DNA of 64,000 nucleotides, taken from assembly GCA_027605045.1 (NCBI GenBank), contig JAQFWX010000011.1, positions 992,001-1,056,000 of the forward strand, in the 5' to 3' direction. How positions within the stretch are numbered: the first letter of the stretch is position 1; each line of letters starts with the position of its first letter. The notes beneath the pieces were generated by a model. It worked only from the letters and a program-made list of their open reading frames with translations, made no database searches and had not been told where the DNA came from. This document shows positions 26,769 through 38,351 of this stretch, in pieces. The position numbers and the translations under genes are program-made. Origin of the DNA: Phallus indusiatus. Its lineage: Eukaryota; Basidiomycota; Agaricomycetes; Phallales; Phallaceae.

Positions 26769-28077
26769 TTAGCCCATTAATTGCGAAATGTCGTCAGGAG
26801 GGTATTTAGTTTGCGCGAAAGTTAGTAACCTAAATACTCTTCGTTAAACGGGAACGGGACTAGACAAGATTGTAACTGACTGACCTCTTCAAACTTTGTA
26901 TATACTTTCGGCTAACTTCGTCATTTAACACATGAGCCACTTGATCACTTGAGATCTTCTCTCGCGCAGACCGTTCGTGAATACTGACACTCACGTTAAT
27001 CAATGATATAGACCATGGAGCATAAACCCTTACCCAACCATGGTCACTCCGATAGGCCACGGCGCATTACCAATGCTCAATCGCAAATAAGAATCGTTTG
27101 CGCGCTGGTATTGTCGCATCTGCATATGGTACACGATTTCTGCAATACGACCCAACATGTCCGAAGGTAAAGTCTGTTATGATTGAGGAATTCAATAAAA
27201 TATAACATGAACAATTATCTCTTACTCTAGTACGCAAGAGCTTGAATAGAGGCTTCAGATACTCCGCAGATTGTTTCTGAGTTGCGGCTGCAAGCCTTCC
27301 CTGCATTGAATGTTTTACATGATCTTCGTAGGAGTAATTAGATTTTATCGCGTAGTATAAGATGAATCAGATTTACCTGGTCTTTGATTCATAAATTCCT
27401 CCCATTCCTTCAGAGTTCGTTTCAGGGTGTGATATATTAAAGGATGTAATTTATCTGGATCGGTCTTGACTAATGATAGGTCAATTACGCTGGTCCATTC
27501 TTCCGATTTGTCTTTCTCTTTGGTAACTAGACCATCTTTCTTCGGATTGGATGCACGTTGTTCCTTTTGCATGTTTTCTACGTCCTCGAGTGCTTTTTTA
27601 AAATCGTTCGTTCCGCCACCCTTCTCCTTCTCTTCAATCAGTTCTAAGGCTCTTAAACGAAGTCGACGCTCCTTGTCAGTTTCACCGAATAGCCTTATAG
27701 GCTGACCCTTTAGACGAAGTCTTCGAATAGCTTCTTCATTCGAGACGTTAAAAGTGCCCTCGAGCCTTGGCGGGTCAGGAGTTGCTGAGGATGATCGTGG
27801 AGAATTTAACGTTTGTGGAGCGTTCTGAAAACCATGAGTAAATATGAACTAGCTATGTTTAATATTTGAGTAACCTCACCTTCTGTGCCTGAGCTTGAGC
27901 ATCTTTATCCCTCTCCTTCTCCAGTCGGTCTTGAGCCTGTTTTTCTGCTTCTTCCTGCTGCTGTTTCAAGCGAAGCTTTTCAAGATCACCTTTCTTCATA
28001 TACTTCGTGGGGCGCTCCAACCCCTCCCCCTCGAGTGTTTTGCGCTTCAATGCCACTTGAGCTTTGAGACTGTCCAT
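26769..28077 (-). CDS. PRP18: Pre-mRNA splicing factor Prp18
   Basis: Six exons (28077-27880, 27824-27377, 27323-27226, 27173-27034, 26983-26885, 26829-26769) give 347 aa. The N-terminal SFM-type motif [15 protein letters not shown] is followed by [21 protein letters not shown] and then the C-terminal helical Prp18 domain ([39 protein letters not shown]). Prp18 acts with Slu7 in the second catalytic step of splicing and in 3' splice-site fidelity. The conserved [13 protein letters not shown] loop is complete. Confidence 0.97.
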
Positions 28078-29114
28078 CGTAGGGAGGAGGTTGTGACATT
28101 TTGCGTGACACGGTAACGTCTCTCCTCTAGTAGTGCTGAATATCTTTCTCCGGAAGTCCTAACAGAATGTCGGATGTTGCTGAATTAAGAAGGTAAATGG
28201 GATTATTTTCTACATTCTTAGGAATTAATGGGATTATAAATTTAGCAAATACATTCTTCAAACGGCTGGTTTTGACGGTACGTTTAACATCCCTCTTCCC
28301 GACAGCCCATTTATTATTCTGCAGCTCGCTTTCCAAACCAGAACCAAACGAAACACTGGTAAGAGTCAAATGACAATTAAGTCTACGAAAAATTCCTCTA
28401 GTCGCTTTTTTCGCTCATTCCGGTTTAGTTTTCAGAATTATATCGACTATCACAAATGCATAAAAGCCAAAGGAGAAGATTTTGCCCCGTGTAAACAATT
28501 TCTTAGAGCGTATCATTCTCTATGTCCCAGTGCGTAGCTTGACCTTGACTTAGCCCGGCTTGATGCGCTGACATGAATACTTGTCCGCAGATGCATGGGT
28601 ACGTTCGTTTAGCTCCATACTATACCTTCAAAATAACTTCATAATTTTAGATTGAGAAATTCGATGAGCAACGAGAAGGTGGAAAATTTCCTGCCTCTTT
28701 AGAACCTTGAACGACCAACCAATGTTGTGCAAAACTTGTTGATTCTCAGCCGTCACTAGGTTTGGGTTTGATCTCGTGGACCTGGTCAAGATTGGGCCGA
28801 ATTTATCTCTATCATGTATATAAATATACATAATTAAAGAAACAAATCCCATTTCCGCTTGACGTGTTCCTGTCCACTGTTCCTTTTGTTCGTCCAAGCG
28901 CTTTGTTCATGTTTTGTTTACATAATGTGACGATTCGAACAATTGTCTGTCTTCTGTGTGTCCGCAACCGACGTCCACGCCAGCCTATTGTCCTTCCTCC
29001 AGAGTAGTATTAAAGGGTGCCTTCGACTTCTGACATGGCAACTGTAACTTTTGAGCCCATCTCTCCTTTTTGTTCAATTTCTTTTCAAGCTACCTTTGCA
29101 TTCACTCTCCAACT
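28078..29114. promoter_or_regulatory. 1-kb divergent intergenic region, no gene seen
   Basis: Separates PRP18 (minus) from a secreted-protein gene (plus). Minus-strand frames at 28127-28369 and 28628-28897 have no recognisable domain, and the second lacks an ATG start. A CT-rich leader precedes the plus-strand ATG. Confidence 0.5.
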
Positions 29115-30269
29115 ATGCATTTCTCGCCCCTTCTTTTGATTAATCTTTCGACTTTGGCACTGGGTGCTATAATTTCTCGTGATAATACAAACGACCCGCA
29201 ATCCTCCTTGTGTAAGCTAGGCTAGGCTCTCTGTTCGACAACCACATGTGTTTTGACGTACTCGTTTATAGCTTTAGATCCGTCTCAAGTCCAAACTGGC
29301 TTACAACAAAATGGTCAGCAAGCCTCGGGAGAAGCGGGTCAAGTTCCTTCTTTGACATCTTCAAACAATTTGTAAGTGAAGATTTGACTAATTATTCGAC
29401 CCTTATTTCTAAATCTATCATTTTAACAGTATTAACTTCTGTCTTACTCAAAACGGCGTTCCATTGACGAATGGGTCCCAAATTGTTAATGGTAGTTGCA
29501 ACCCTACACCTGTATGTTCCCTCTTTTTTACCCGTTGAGAGAATGCCGGTTTTAATCTTTTTACCAGATGGGAAGAATCCTTGGAAAGAATGTCATGCCA
29601 GCAACAAAATTCCTCTTTCCAGCCAATTTGGATACAAGTCTTGTGGAAAACCAAACATTCACGGTGCAACTAATTATGACGAACCTTCAGGTTTTTCTAT
29701 TATTGCTGCTTTTTTTATAAATGGGTTTCATCTTACATTCGCCTCACAGACCGGTTTTTTCGCAAATCCCGAAACTAATTTTATGGCGGCTCCTGCTCAA
29801 GTAAACGACAAAGGGCATCTTGTTGGCCATAGTCATATCGTTATCCAGAAAATTCCGTCGTTGAACTCCACAGACGTCCTCGATCCCCGCGAATTTGCCT
29901 TTTTTCAAGGCCTTAACGACCCGGCTGAGAATAGCATTCTGTCAGCTAATGTGACCGGGGGTTTGCCCGCTGGTGATTATCGTATAGGATCAATTACTAC
30001 CGCTGCGAACCACCAACCCGCACTCGTGGCTATTGCTCAACATGGAATGCTTGATGACATGGTTTATTTTACTGTACAGCCAAAAGGTGGTTCGTCGGTT
30101 TCTCAGCAACAATCTGGAACCCCTCTGGCCAAACGTAATATGGTTCCATTGCCTCTAGCGGGAGGACGACGACCTAGCTTTCGATTTGCTAGGTCCTCCA
30201 TGTATGTTTGTTCTGCCTTCATAAGTAAGAGTTGATAATTGACCGATTTATAGGAGTAATATGTACTAG
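29115..30269 (+). CDS. Secreted basidiomycete protein of unknown function
   Basis: Six exons (29115-29211, 29272-29371, 29430-29511, 29568-29690, 29750-30201, 30254-30269) give 289 aa. It has a signal peptide (about residues 1-18), a short polar region, then a conserved domain with INFCLTQNGVPLTNG, SCNPTP-MGRIL, ETNFMAAPAQV, GHSHIVIQ, FAFFQGLN, LPAGDYRI, NHQPAL and QHGMLDDMVYFTV. I know this pattern from many mushroom secretomes, where it is sometimes mislabelled ribosomal protein S17; it has no established activity. The last exon is only 16 nt. Compact beta-rich domain likely. Confidence 0.85.
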
Positions 30270-30407
30270 GGCAACTCTTGTTCGCAAGAAACAAGTTTTC
30301 ATACTTTTACGAGCGTATACGGGTTTTAATACATCTGTAGTAGTTATTTGGTATGTAGCGTAGTTAAACATGTATCTCACAATCATCCGGTTTTTGTATT
30401 CTAAATA

Positions 30408-31764
30408 TCATAAATTCTTTTTAATCGACATCTCTCTTTCAATAGCAGCCAAAAACTCGTCTGCAGACAGCGGCGTGGATCGGGCTGGCAGGTTTTTATC
30501 TTTGGCTTTGTCAAGTTCAGCCTGCTTCGAACTACTAGAGTCTCCTTCCTCTGTCAACGTTTCGGTAGTGGTAGGTGCCGATGATGACGCAGTCGTAGGT
30601 GCTTTCACTTTGCGCCGTTTAGCTTCAATAGCCTTCCTCCTCTCTTCTATGTCGCGTTTGCGCTTTTCCATTCCTGGTTTTTCGTTAGATACCTCCGTCT
30701 CTCTCCTGGCTTGCTCAGTCGCATCTCTGGCATTACGAAGCCCTTCCATTTGGGCTTTCCTCGCCTCTTCATCCTTAGAAAACTGATAGAAGGCAGCGCC
30801 ACGAGCTCGAACTTCCTTTGTAGCATCATAATGTGTCGCAGGGTTTGAACCTTCTTGCAGAGCTTTTTCCGCTTCTAGCACTTTATCCGCAGAGGGTTCG
30901 AACGTCGGGAAATAATTTGGGTCGTTGTCTATGCAGATGTAAGATGAGACGAAATGTCAAAGTAAGAATAATTTGCAAAGCGGACATATTAGATAGGGAC
31001 TAGTGATAGGAGGTTAACTTCGAACGATTATTAAACGAGCAAACTGAGCGAACATACTCTTCTTCCTCGGTTTCGACTGTATTCTCTGGTATCAGGTTGC
31101 GAGGAATTTCACTTCGTGGGGCTTTCCTGCTACGACCAAATTCGTCTACGTATTCAACAATGGGATCATCCTATTAAAATAATCGTTTTTACTTTTGAGA
31201 CTATTGCATTAATGTATCGACTTACATTCGCATTGGATACGGCTGAGGAGACGTTAAGATTTGTATCTTCACTGGAGTCAGAATCATAGCCCTCTTCTTC
31301 CGTCTTTTTATCAAACTACCTAATAATAAATGGTGTCAACAGGAGCAACATAAAACTATTAAAAGAAAATACAGACATCAACAAGCAAAGAATCAAATTG
31401 AGAATCTTTCAATCCTGCTGTCTTGCCCCTTTTCAGCTTGTCATATTGGCTTGCTTTACGCTCCAAAATTTCTTTCGCCGTTTCCCACACGGGTTTACTT
31501 GTTGTTGACCACTCGAGATCGCGAGCGTTGCGAGTTGCAACGTCTTTGTTCTGTCTTGCCCATATCGTGGGTTTCTGGGTAATCAATGCCAGTGGTATGA
31601 TGAACGTGATAGTATGTCAGTCGTGAAATTCTAACCTTATCCGGTCTCTGAACACCTCCCTTTATGTATGTCTCTTGTCCAGAGGCCTTTTTGCGCTGAT
31701 GTTCGGCTTCTTGTTTCGCAAGGTAGGCTTTTAATTCTAGGAAGGACGAGGTTGATGGTGGCAT
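30408..31764 (-). CDS. CCDC174: CCDC174-like (DUF4078) coiled-coil protein
   Basis: Six exons (31764-31636, 31574-31377, 31315-31226, 31170-31058, 30999-30986, 30928-30408) give 354 aa. Characteristic blocks: SSFLELKAYLAKQEAE at the start, KKPTIWARQNKDV, DDPIVEYVDEFGRSR, then YFPTFEPS, VRARGAAFYQFS and a long charged helix. CCDC174 is a nuclear protein associated with the exon junction complex in animals; fungal function is little known. Exon 5 is a 14-nt micro-exon without which the frame breaks. A second ATG at 31797 would add 11 residues. Convergent with the secreted-protein gene, 138 bp apart. Confidence 0.88.
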
Positions 31765-31989
31765 CCCGGATGAATAATAATTATGAGTTACCGGCATCCC
31801 TTGTCACGGATTTCAGAAAGACATATAAGTCTTCGATGGGCAATGGCCTAAAGCACATTTCACATTCAAAAAAAAAAAAACCAAAACAAAACGCTACAGC
31901 ATAAAGTACACAATATACACTTATAACTTGGTACAATAATTCTTGTGGAAAGCACAGAACGTTTGCAAAGGATATCGAAAAAGAAGGAT

Positions 31990-34718
31990 TTATATTTTCT
32001 TCTTTCGTCTACCACGACTCCCCGCCGGCCGCCCTCTCTTTTTGGCTTTCGTCGGTTCGGGTGGAACCTGGGAGGTTATTAAGGGATTGAAAACGGCTGT
32101 TCCACCCCCACCCCCATGTGAAAGGAAGCCTTCATGAGCGGATCGCTCTCCAACACCAACAAATGTATCATTTTCCAATGCTGCGAGAAGTTGTTGTTCT
32201 TCGTCATCATAATTCATCGTTGTTGAACTATTTTCAATCAACGCCAGTTCTTCTGAACCATAATCCGAGCTCGCATTACGGATCTCATCTTCCAGTGACA
32301 GCTGTTGTCTATTGTGTTTAGTTCCTACGGTTCCAACAGCAGGGGTCGATTCACCGGCAGGATGAAATGATATCTCATTGAGACTTAATGAATCTTCTGG
32401 CGGTAAAAGATCTGATTTTTTCCCTCTTGACGCCGTTTTCAAATTATGCGTTCGTGCTGGGGGACGAGGCCTTCGAGGAGTTTCGGAAGGTAAAGGCGAG
32501 GATGGTCTCCGACGAGAAAAGGGGTCGTTTCCATTCGCCGAAGGCAAATACGAATTGAACCGCGTAGGTGGAGCAGTCTCTTCATGGAGAGTAGTGCCTT
32601 TCGTTGCGCTACTGCCAGCTAGTTCATCTGGTTTATTGACACCGGCGGTTGAAGCAATTTCAATCTGGCTTTGCGTTGAAGAGCTTTGACTTGCGGGAGG
32701 TAATGGTGGCGTCATCAAAACTCTGTCTTCGGTATCGTTATCGTTATCGCTACAAAGGGATGGTGTTGCGCCAGCGCCATCACCCGATGGATGCGATTTA
32801 CCGAATCGATTCGCTCTTCCTTGCGTTGAGCGGAAACTAATATCGTTGGACGAAATTGAAGCTGAGGAGTCATTGGATTTAGACAGGTCCAGATATCTAC
32901 GTTTAAGGGCGGATACTACGAGGGTTCATGTAAGGTAATTCAGAAAAAAAGGAGAATATCAAGGCATACCTAGTGACCCGTTGGATCCATTGCTGTCCAT
33001 TCTTTTACGTTTCAAATTGAAGACAAGGCCCTCGTCACTCCTCGAGTTACTTTCGTTGGAGTTTCTGCTGTGTTCGTTGCTATGATAGAAGCTGCCACTC
33101 GTGCTTTCAATGCTGTTCACTTTACGCAATCTATGCGTCTTCAACTCGCTCAAGAAAGCCTGCATTTTATCTGGTGGAACAGTAGGGAGGAGGTTCTTAG
33201 GCATAGCCTTCGGACGCTCGGTAATGTTTGTCGCCTAGGAATGACAGTACCATCAGCTGGACAAAAAAACGACCGGAACTTTGAAACATTACCTTCAGGC
33301 CAGATCGAACAGAGATGAGAGACGATTGAGTATTACTAGAAAGACCGGTAAGCCGGGAAAGAGGAACAAGTGGCGGTGGAGGAGGAGGTGGCGGTGGCGG
33401 CGGTGGTTGAGGCAAACCAGACTGAGGTCTCTGTGCCAGCTAAATTGACAAGTAAGCATAGAAACCCTTGGACAATAAAATATACGAACTTCGTGTTCCA
33501 ACATTTTGATTTTCTCTTCAAGTTTTCGCACATAATCTTCCATATTTTGCTGATCGAAATGCTGGTTTTCTTTTCTTGTCTTTTCTATCGACGAGGACGG
33601 CTGCAGTGATCTTCCCTCCGAATATGAAGCTACGACTGAGCGCGAGCTCTCTTCTTCATGAATGGAGGACTGGTCATCTGCTTTCCACTTCCCTTTAACT
33701 TTCCAGCTAAGGGATTTTGGTGATGAACTAGTGTTTACGATTGCAGCAGCATCTTGTACTGGGTTGACATTGGGACGTGGTATTGAAAGCCCATCAGACT
33801 TTAGCGTAGACCTTTCCGGACGTCGATCAGATGGTAAAGAGCGCGACAAAACAGGAGAAGAAACTATCTCAGGATGTTTATCAGCCACCATTGGTTTATG
33901 GGTAGCGGACATTTCCCCCGAAAGACGTGATGAGCGAATGTGAGCGTCCGACGACCTGCTTTTGTGATTATAAATCGGAGATTGTTCAATCTCCTCATCG
34001 GGATTTTGCGTTAAATCAATATATTGAGGTTCGACTGGCTTGAAGACCGAGACACTCGTTACTTGCGAGGACCTCGAGCGAGGTAACGGACTGCGAACGC
34101 TTGATGCAAAGCGAACGTGACGTTGGATGTGTGCATCTTCTGGGGGTGGAGAACGAGGAAAAGGGATCCTGGCATATTAATTGACGGCTTCCTTCGACGC
34201 TGAGAATAATCCATAGTTGTCAATGGTGATTCGGGCGTTGAGGAATAACTATCTTCATCCACTTCTTCTGAATCTGAAAAAAGAATTCACGACAATTTTA
34301 ACGCGTAAGTGATGACATGTCTGACCCTCTGAAACACTATAATCTTGTGGGGTTTGCTCGCGTTCTTGCGATGGCTCGAGTGATTTAGTGTGACTGCGTC
34401 CTTGGTTGTCATATTCAGCGCTGGGTAAGCTGGTCATTGTTTCAGAGCGAGCAGGAGATATGGGCCCTTTCGATGAAGATGCCTGTTTCTTTTTTCTTAA
34501 ATAGAGCGTATCTCAGAATGTAGGAAACTAACCTCGGTTCTCCCAGTCGCGCTAACAACAAAATCGGTAATCTCGCGCGACACGTAAGATAAAACATTCG
34601 TAAATAGTCCTTTACTTTGTGAGTTATCTCTTTCAGTATTTCGGCGTTTGCGTAATTTCTGCTGCTTTCGGGTATACGAGTGAGAAGGGTACCTTTCCTG
34701 TTCTTCAGTGTCGGACAT
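31990..34718 (-). CDS. Large disordered nuclear-type protein: coiled coil, polyproline, AT-hook-like tail
   Basis: Seven exons (34718-34533, 34482-34326, 34273-34199, 34139-33490, 33439-33293, 33234-32970, 32915-31990) give 801 aa. I do not recognise the family. Visible: an N-terminal basic patch followed by an amphipathic helix (LFTNVLSYVSREITDFVV), acidic and Ser-rich linkers, a short coiled coil (YVRKLEEKIKMLEHE, about residue 350), then 12 consecutive prolines, the segment DKMQAFLSELKTHRLRKV that resembles an actin-binding WH2 motif, nuclear-localisation-like KRKR, and a C-terminal basic tail with RGRPAGSRGRRKKK like an AT hook. Exon 3's donor (34198) is weak. Function unknown. Confidence 0.78.
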
Positions 34719-35196
34719 ACTGGGTCAACATGACACGCTTATGTAAGCATGGCATACCTCAATTGTTCCTGCACTGCTCAATTGCGTCCCCAAACTATTC
34801 TTTAGTTTTAACAGAAACTTAGTAGCAACCTACTACCAAATCTCAGTCGACATGATGAGTTTGACGCTAGTTCGATGACAACAGCTCGAGGACAACTGGG
34901 TTCAAACTTTCGAACTGGTTTTGACCAAGTTTTGCGTGACTGTGACCTCGGAATACAAATCAGTTTTTGAATCAGTCCGACGTCTCGACACCGGTGTAGC
35001 TCGTAACTGAGAAACACTGCGTACTTCAATACGAAAGCTACTGTCTCGGAGAAGGATGAATAAAGAGTCCTATTGTAGTTCCTCCATATTATTTACATGA
35101 CATTCATATGTTTCCAATACGCTTTTGATATACATTAGAAGATCGAAGAGGGTGGAAGCCAATGGTATAATGTTAATGCACTACTTAAATAAGCTG
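34719..35196. promoter_or_regulatory. Intergenic, no gene seen
   Basis: Lies between the start of the disordered-protein gene and the stop of the MARVEL-like gene; same-strand spacer holding a promoter. Confidence 0.5.
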
Positions 35197-36347
35197 TTAA
35201 CGATATGCTGCAATGCCGATAAGTGACCAATCAATGGGGCAACGATGATGCACTTACAAGGCTGAGGGAAATCATATGGGGGAGCTTGATGTGACGTTGT
35301 ATTAGCAACGTTGGCTCGAACAGCGGCGTATGGGTCCGCGTACTGCATGGTTCGGCTGACTTTAGGTGATATGGGCGAGCCATATCCCTGAGGAGCAGGA
35401 TCGGAAAATGCACCGTAAGCATCCATGCTAGCACGAGGCCCTCTCGTTTCGTTTTCCGCTCGGTATCGATATTCATCTCCAAATGGAGATGCAGGAATAG
35501 GAGCAGACACCGGGGCGGGTCCACTGAGAGTGGAAGGTCCATATATTGAACTCTCCTCGTCGCCCTCGTCGTCTTCGAGCTCGTGCAGATGCATCTGGGG
35601 AGGCGGATTGAATGCCGGATCGCGTCTTAAACCGGTCCTTCCAGCTCTCCAGTCGAGCACGAGTATAATAATACAACCTATCCAACATACTAAAAGTGAC
35701 AATCTAAGTGAAGGAACATGACTGCTCGGAAAATGAACTTACTAGTCGCAAGCCAAAAAAAGATGGCACCTGCTTTCTTAGTCGAACACCATCCTGATAA
35801 TCCATTTCTAAAATTTTCCCCAATAGAGGCATGGGGATCCTTTGTAGGATCTTTACAACCGGGTTCGGTCCATGCTACGCAATGTTTCAGTCCAAGTTCC
35901 TATCAAAAGAAGAGGCTATATACCAGATATTGTGGTGATAAAACTACGAGCAAGTTCATTTACTATCATAGAATCACCTCACTATTGACTCACCTAATCA
36001 GGAATGACATGAAAAACCCAGTCCCCGTTAATATGAAGTCCACTCGAGTTTCTTGCAAGGCACGGGCCAGCCGCAGGAATTTATCGTACTTTTCGTAAAT
36101 GACGGGTATGCTAAGCATGAATATGGGCAAAAGGAATATGACCAGCGCGACAAAAATGGCGAATCCAGAGAGACCAGCTGTGGGAACATAAACGCATGAA
36201 AACAGATACCATGAATGAATATTGCCTACAGGGCCCAACTCCGAATTTAGCTTGAAAAGCGGCTACACTGGCGAAACAACATAGAGCGAGGAATGCAAAA
36301 AGGATGCTGCCAGAAAGGCATAATATAGTAGGTTTTGAGATAATCAT
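35197..36347 (-). CDS. MARVEL-like four-helix membrane protein
   Basis: Six exons (36347-36230, 36177-35994, 35943-35924, 35874-35743, 35689-35258, 35207-35197) give 298 aa. Four hydrophobic segments are visible: residues about 8-30, 43-65, 90-110 (completed by a 20-nt exon encoding SFITTIS) and 150-172 (CWIGCIIILVL). The conserved loop AWTEPGCKDP and NGLSGWCSTKK precede the last helix. The C-terminal tail is cytosolic, Pro/Ser/Tyr-rich. Related fungal proteins are uncharacterised and resemble MARVEL/eisosome-type membrane proteins. The final exon is 11 nt and encodes only part of SYR plus stop. Confidence 0.82.
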
Positions 36348-36921
36348 CTGTGGATTTGAGTCAAACGAAATTATTAAGAAAAGATGTCAAAGACTTGTCC
36401 TACATCTTCTTCGTGAACAAGGCTTCCGCCTGGCGGAGGAACGGACTCCTTCTGAGGTATGACTTTGGTGACTGTGTCTTTAATTGTATCGAGAAGAGCC
36501 ATAGTAAAATTGAGTTTTCAAATGGTCCAAGCCTAGTCGTGAATGTGTTATATAGTGGAGTTGACGTATTAGAGTAAAGCTGTGATAAGCTGCGCCGCGG
36601 TGACGGAACAGGATTTGAAATCTGACGCGTGACGCCCAGGTTTTGTTGATAAAACCAACGCGTCTTTTCAGGCACACAGTGCACTCCCTGGAAAAAAAAG
36701 AAAGTAGAGAACGCGCGTTTGCATAACATAATATATAAGTATCGTGCTGGTCAGGTATATAAAAACTACTGCTTCGAGGTTCAGTGTACATCCGAAAATA
36801 GTTACTAATCATTAATAAAGTTCTTGAATGTTCCCCTCGCAAATTCTGGGGAGGCTACGTAGTATATCCCTGCTTCTGATGATTCTGAGGAGTGAAATGC
36901 GTTGTATCGCGGGTTGGTCTT
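36348..36921. promoter_or_regulatory. Intergenic, promoter of the MARVEL-like gene
   Basis: 570 bp with only short unconvincing frames (for example 36480-36842, minus). No gene called. Confidence 0.5.
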
Positions 36922-37750
36922 TTAGAATATAGCGCGAACAAGTCCGCCTCCAATGGCCGCGCCTTGAATTGGCTCGTCAACACGAAGTAAACTTTATACA
37001 TAAAACTTACCCGCTCCAAATCCAACTCCACCAGCTGCAGAGTTTGCCATCTAAATTAAAAGTTCAGCAAGTTCTCGTATTGAACGAATGAGAGCACATC
37101 ACAGTTTCACCGTATTTTCCGAATCTATTCTTTTTAGGTGGGGCTTGTTCAATTTCTTGAGGCTGAGCTGGCGGGGGAGCCGCCAATGGATCGTACGCTG
37201 ACTTGCCACTGGGAATGGGAACCACGCGACGACCCGGAACTACAGCAGACGAAACTTTCTCTACGTAACTGGAGGGGAACAGACCAATTTCCCCTTTAGC
37301 AGTTTTGCCTTTCCACCAGTCGGCGTTTGTCTCTTCAATTATGTCTATTACTTCTCCTGCAGAGAACGACAAATCGCCCACTTCCTACAAACCCACGCCC
37401 GTCGGGATAATGAAGAAATAGCACCATGCGCCACTTACCTGGCCATTTTCGTTGTAGCCCCATAGTGCACGGGCTTGGGGAGCAGAGGATCGAGCAGGCT
37501 GTGGTACAACACGATTGGGTGTACGTACTACAGGAGGAGCTATGGGAGGTGGTGCATATGACGGCGTCGGCATTGTGGGAGTCTGCGCAGACACAGCAGG
37601 GGATCCTGCGGTGCCACTGCCGTGTGCTGTTGACAATTTCGAGGAAATTATTCTCCCATCTGCTTGTGATAGAGCTCCTTGGGATACTAGAAAATCGACG
37701 TCCGTGTTTATGCGATTTAAGATGTGTTGGAAGTAAGCGTCAGTAGACAT
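36922..37750 (-). CDS. SH3-domain protein of the Lsb1/Pin3 type
   Basis: Four exons (37750-37439, 37384-37103, 37050-37011, 36962-36922) give 224 aa. After a helical N-terminus (about 40 residues) and a Pro/Ser/Ala-rich linker with PPPIAPP comes an SH3 domain (about residues 98-150): ALWGYNENGQ, then ADWWKGK and GLFPSSYVEKV, with the Trp pair and the Pro and Tyr of the ligand groove all present. The tail is Gly/Ala-rich and ends GAGAAIGGGLVRAIF. Yeast Lsb1/Pin3 bind the WASP homologue Las17 at actin patches, a likely role here. The ATG at 37750 fits better than the in-frame non-ATG codon upstream. Confidence 0.87.
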
Positions 37751-38351
37751 GGAGAGAAACACAGGTGATTTACTTGGCGCTTAGATTGATTTCCCTTGCA
37801 CCCTGCAAGGGTTCTACACCTTTCTACACGCACGCTCGGAAGCTAAAAAGCTATGAAACAAACAAATTATGTAAAAAAAAATTATTTATGTAAGATAATT
37901 TATCATGTCACAGTCGTAGATTTTGCGAAGATTTTGAGTTTATTCATGTAAAATTTTTCTCAGAACAAAATAAAATATAAGTGTAAAAAGACGAAAAAAA
38001 TCATTCCGTTATATTGGCTGAAATAATTTAGTACTGATAATAAATAGAACTGAGGAAGACTTTGAGCTTTTTGGCACTAACTTCGAGTTGAGGTATTTTA
38101 TACGCTGCTAAAACTGTGGATCATAGTATTTCTCTATTTTATTTGTTTCCTGACCATATTGAGGCAAAAACATTTCGTTCTGACTTCAGCATAAAATGCT
38201 AGCCTATTTTTCTGTTTGTTCCTATGCTTGTCCTGTGCAAGGGATTTGCCGCTCAAGGCGGCTCTAGTACATATACAGGCGCCTCACGCGCCTCGACGCG
38301 ACTGTCACAGTGGCGACGACGTTCCTGTTTTCCCAACGTTATAAGGATAGC
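37751..38351. promoter_or_regulatory. Divergent promoter region, AT-rich
   Basis: 600 bp between the SH3-protein start (minus) and NUP159 (plus). Strongly AT-rich with A and T tracts around 37860-38060, consistent with nucleosome-poor promoter DNA. No gene seen. Confidence 0.55.

Noticed and set aside
26236..31764. A splicing/transcription gene cluster (TFB5, PRP18, CCDC174-like)
   Set aside because: They are interrupted by a secreted-protein gene on the other strand and are housekeeping genes; adjacency is most simply chance.
34164..34180. 17-nt intron in the disordered-protein gene
   Set aside because: It would fix the frame but is far too short to splice; a 59-nt intron at 34140-34198 fixes it equally well.
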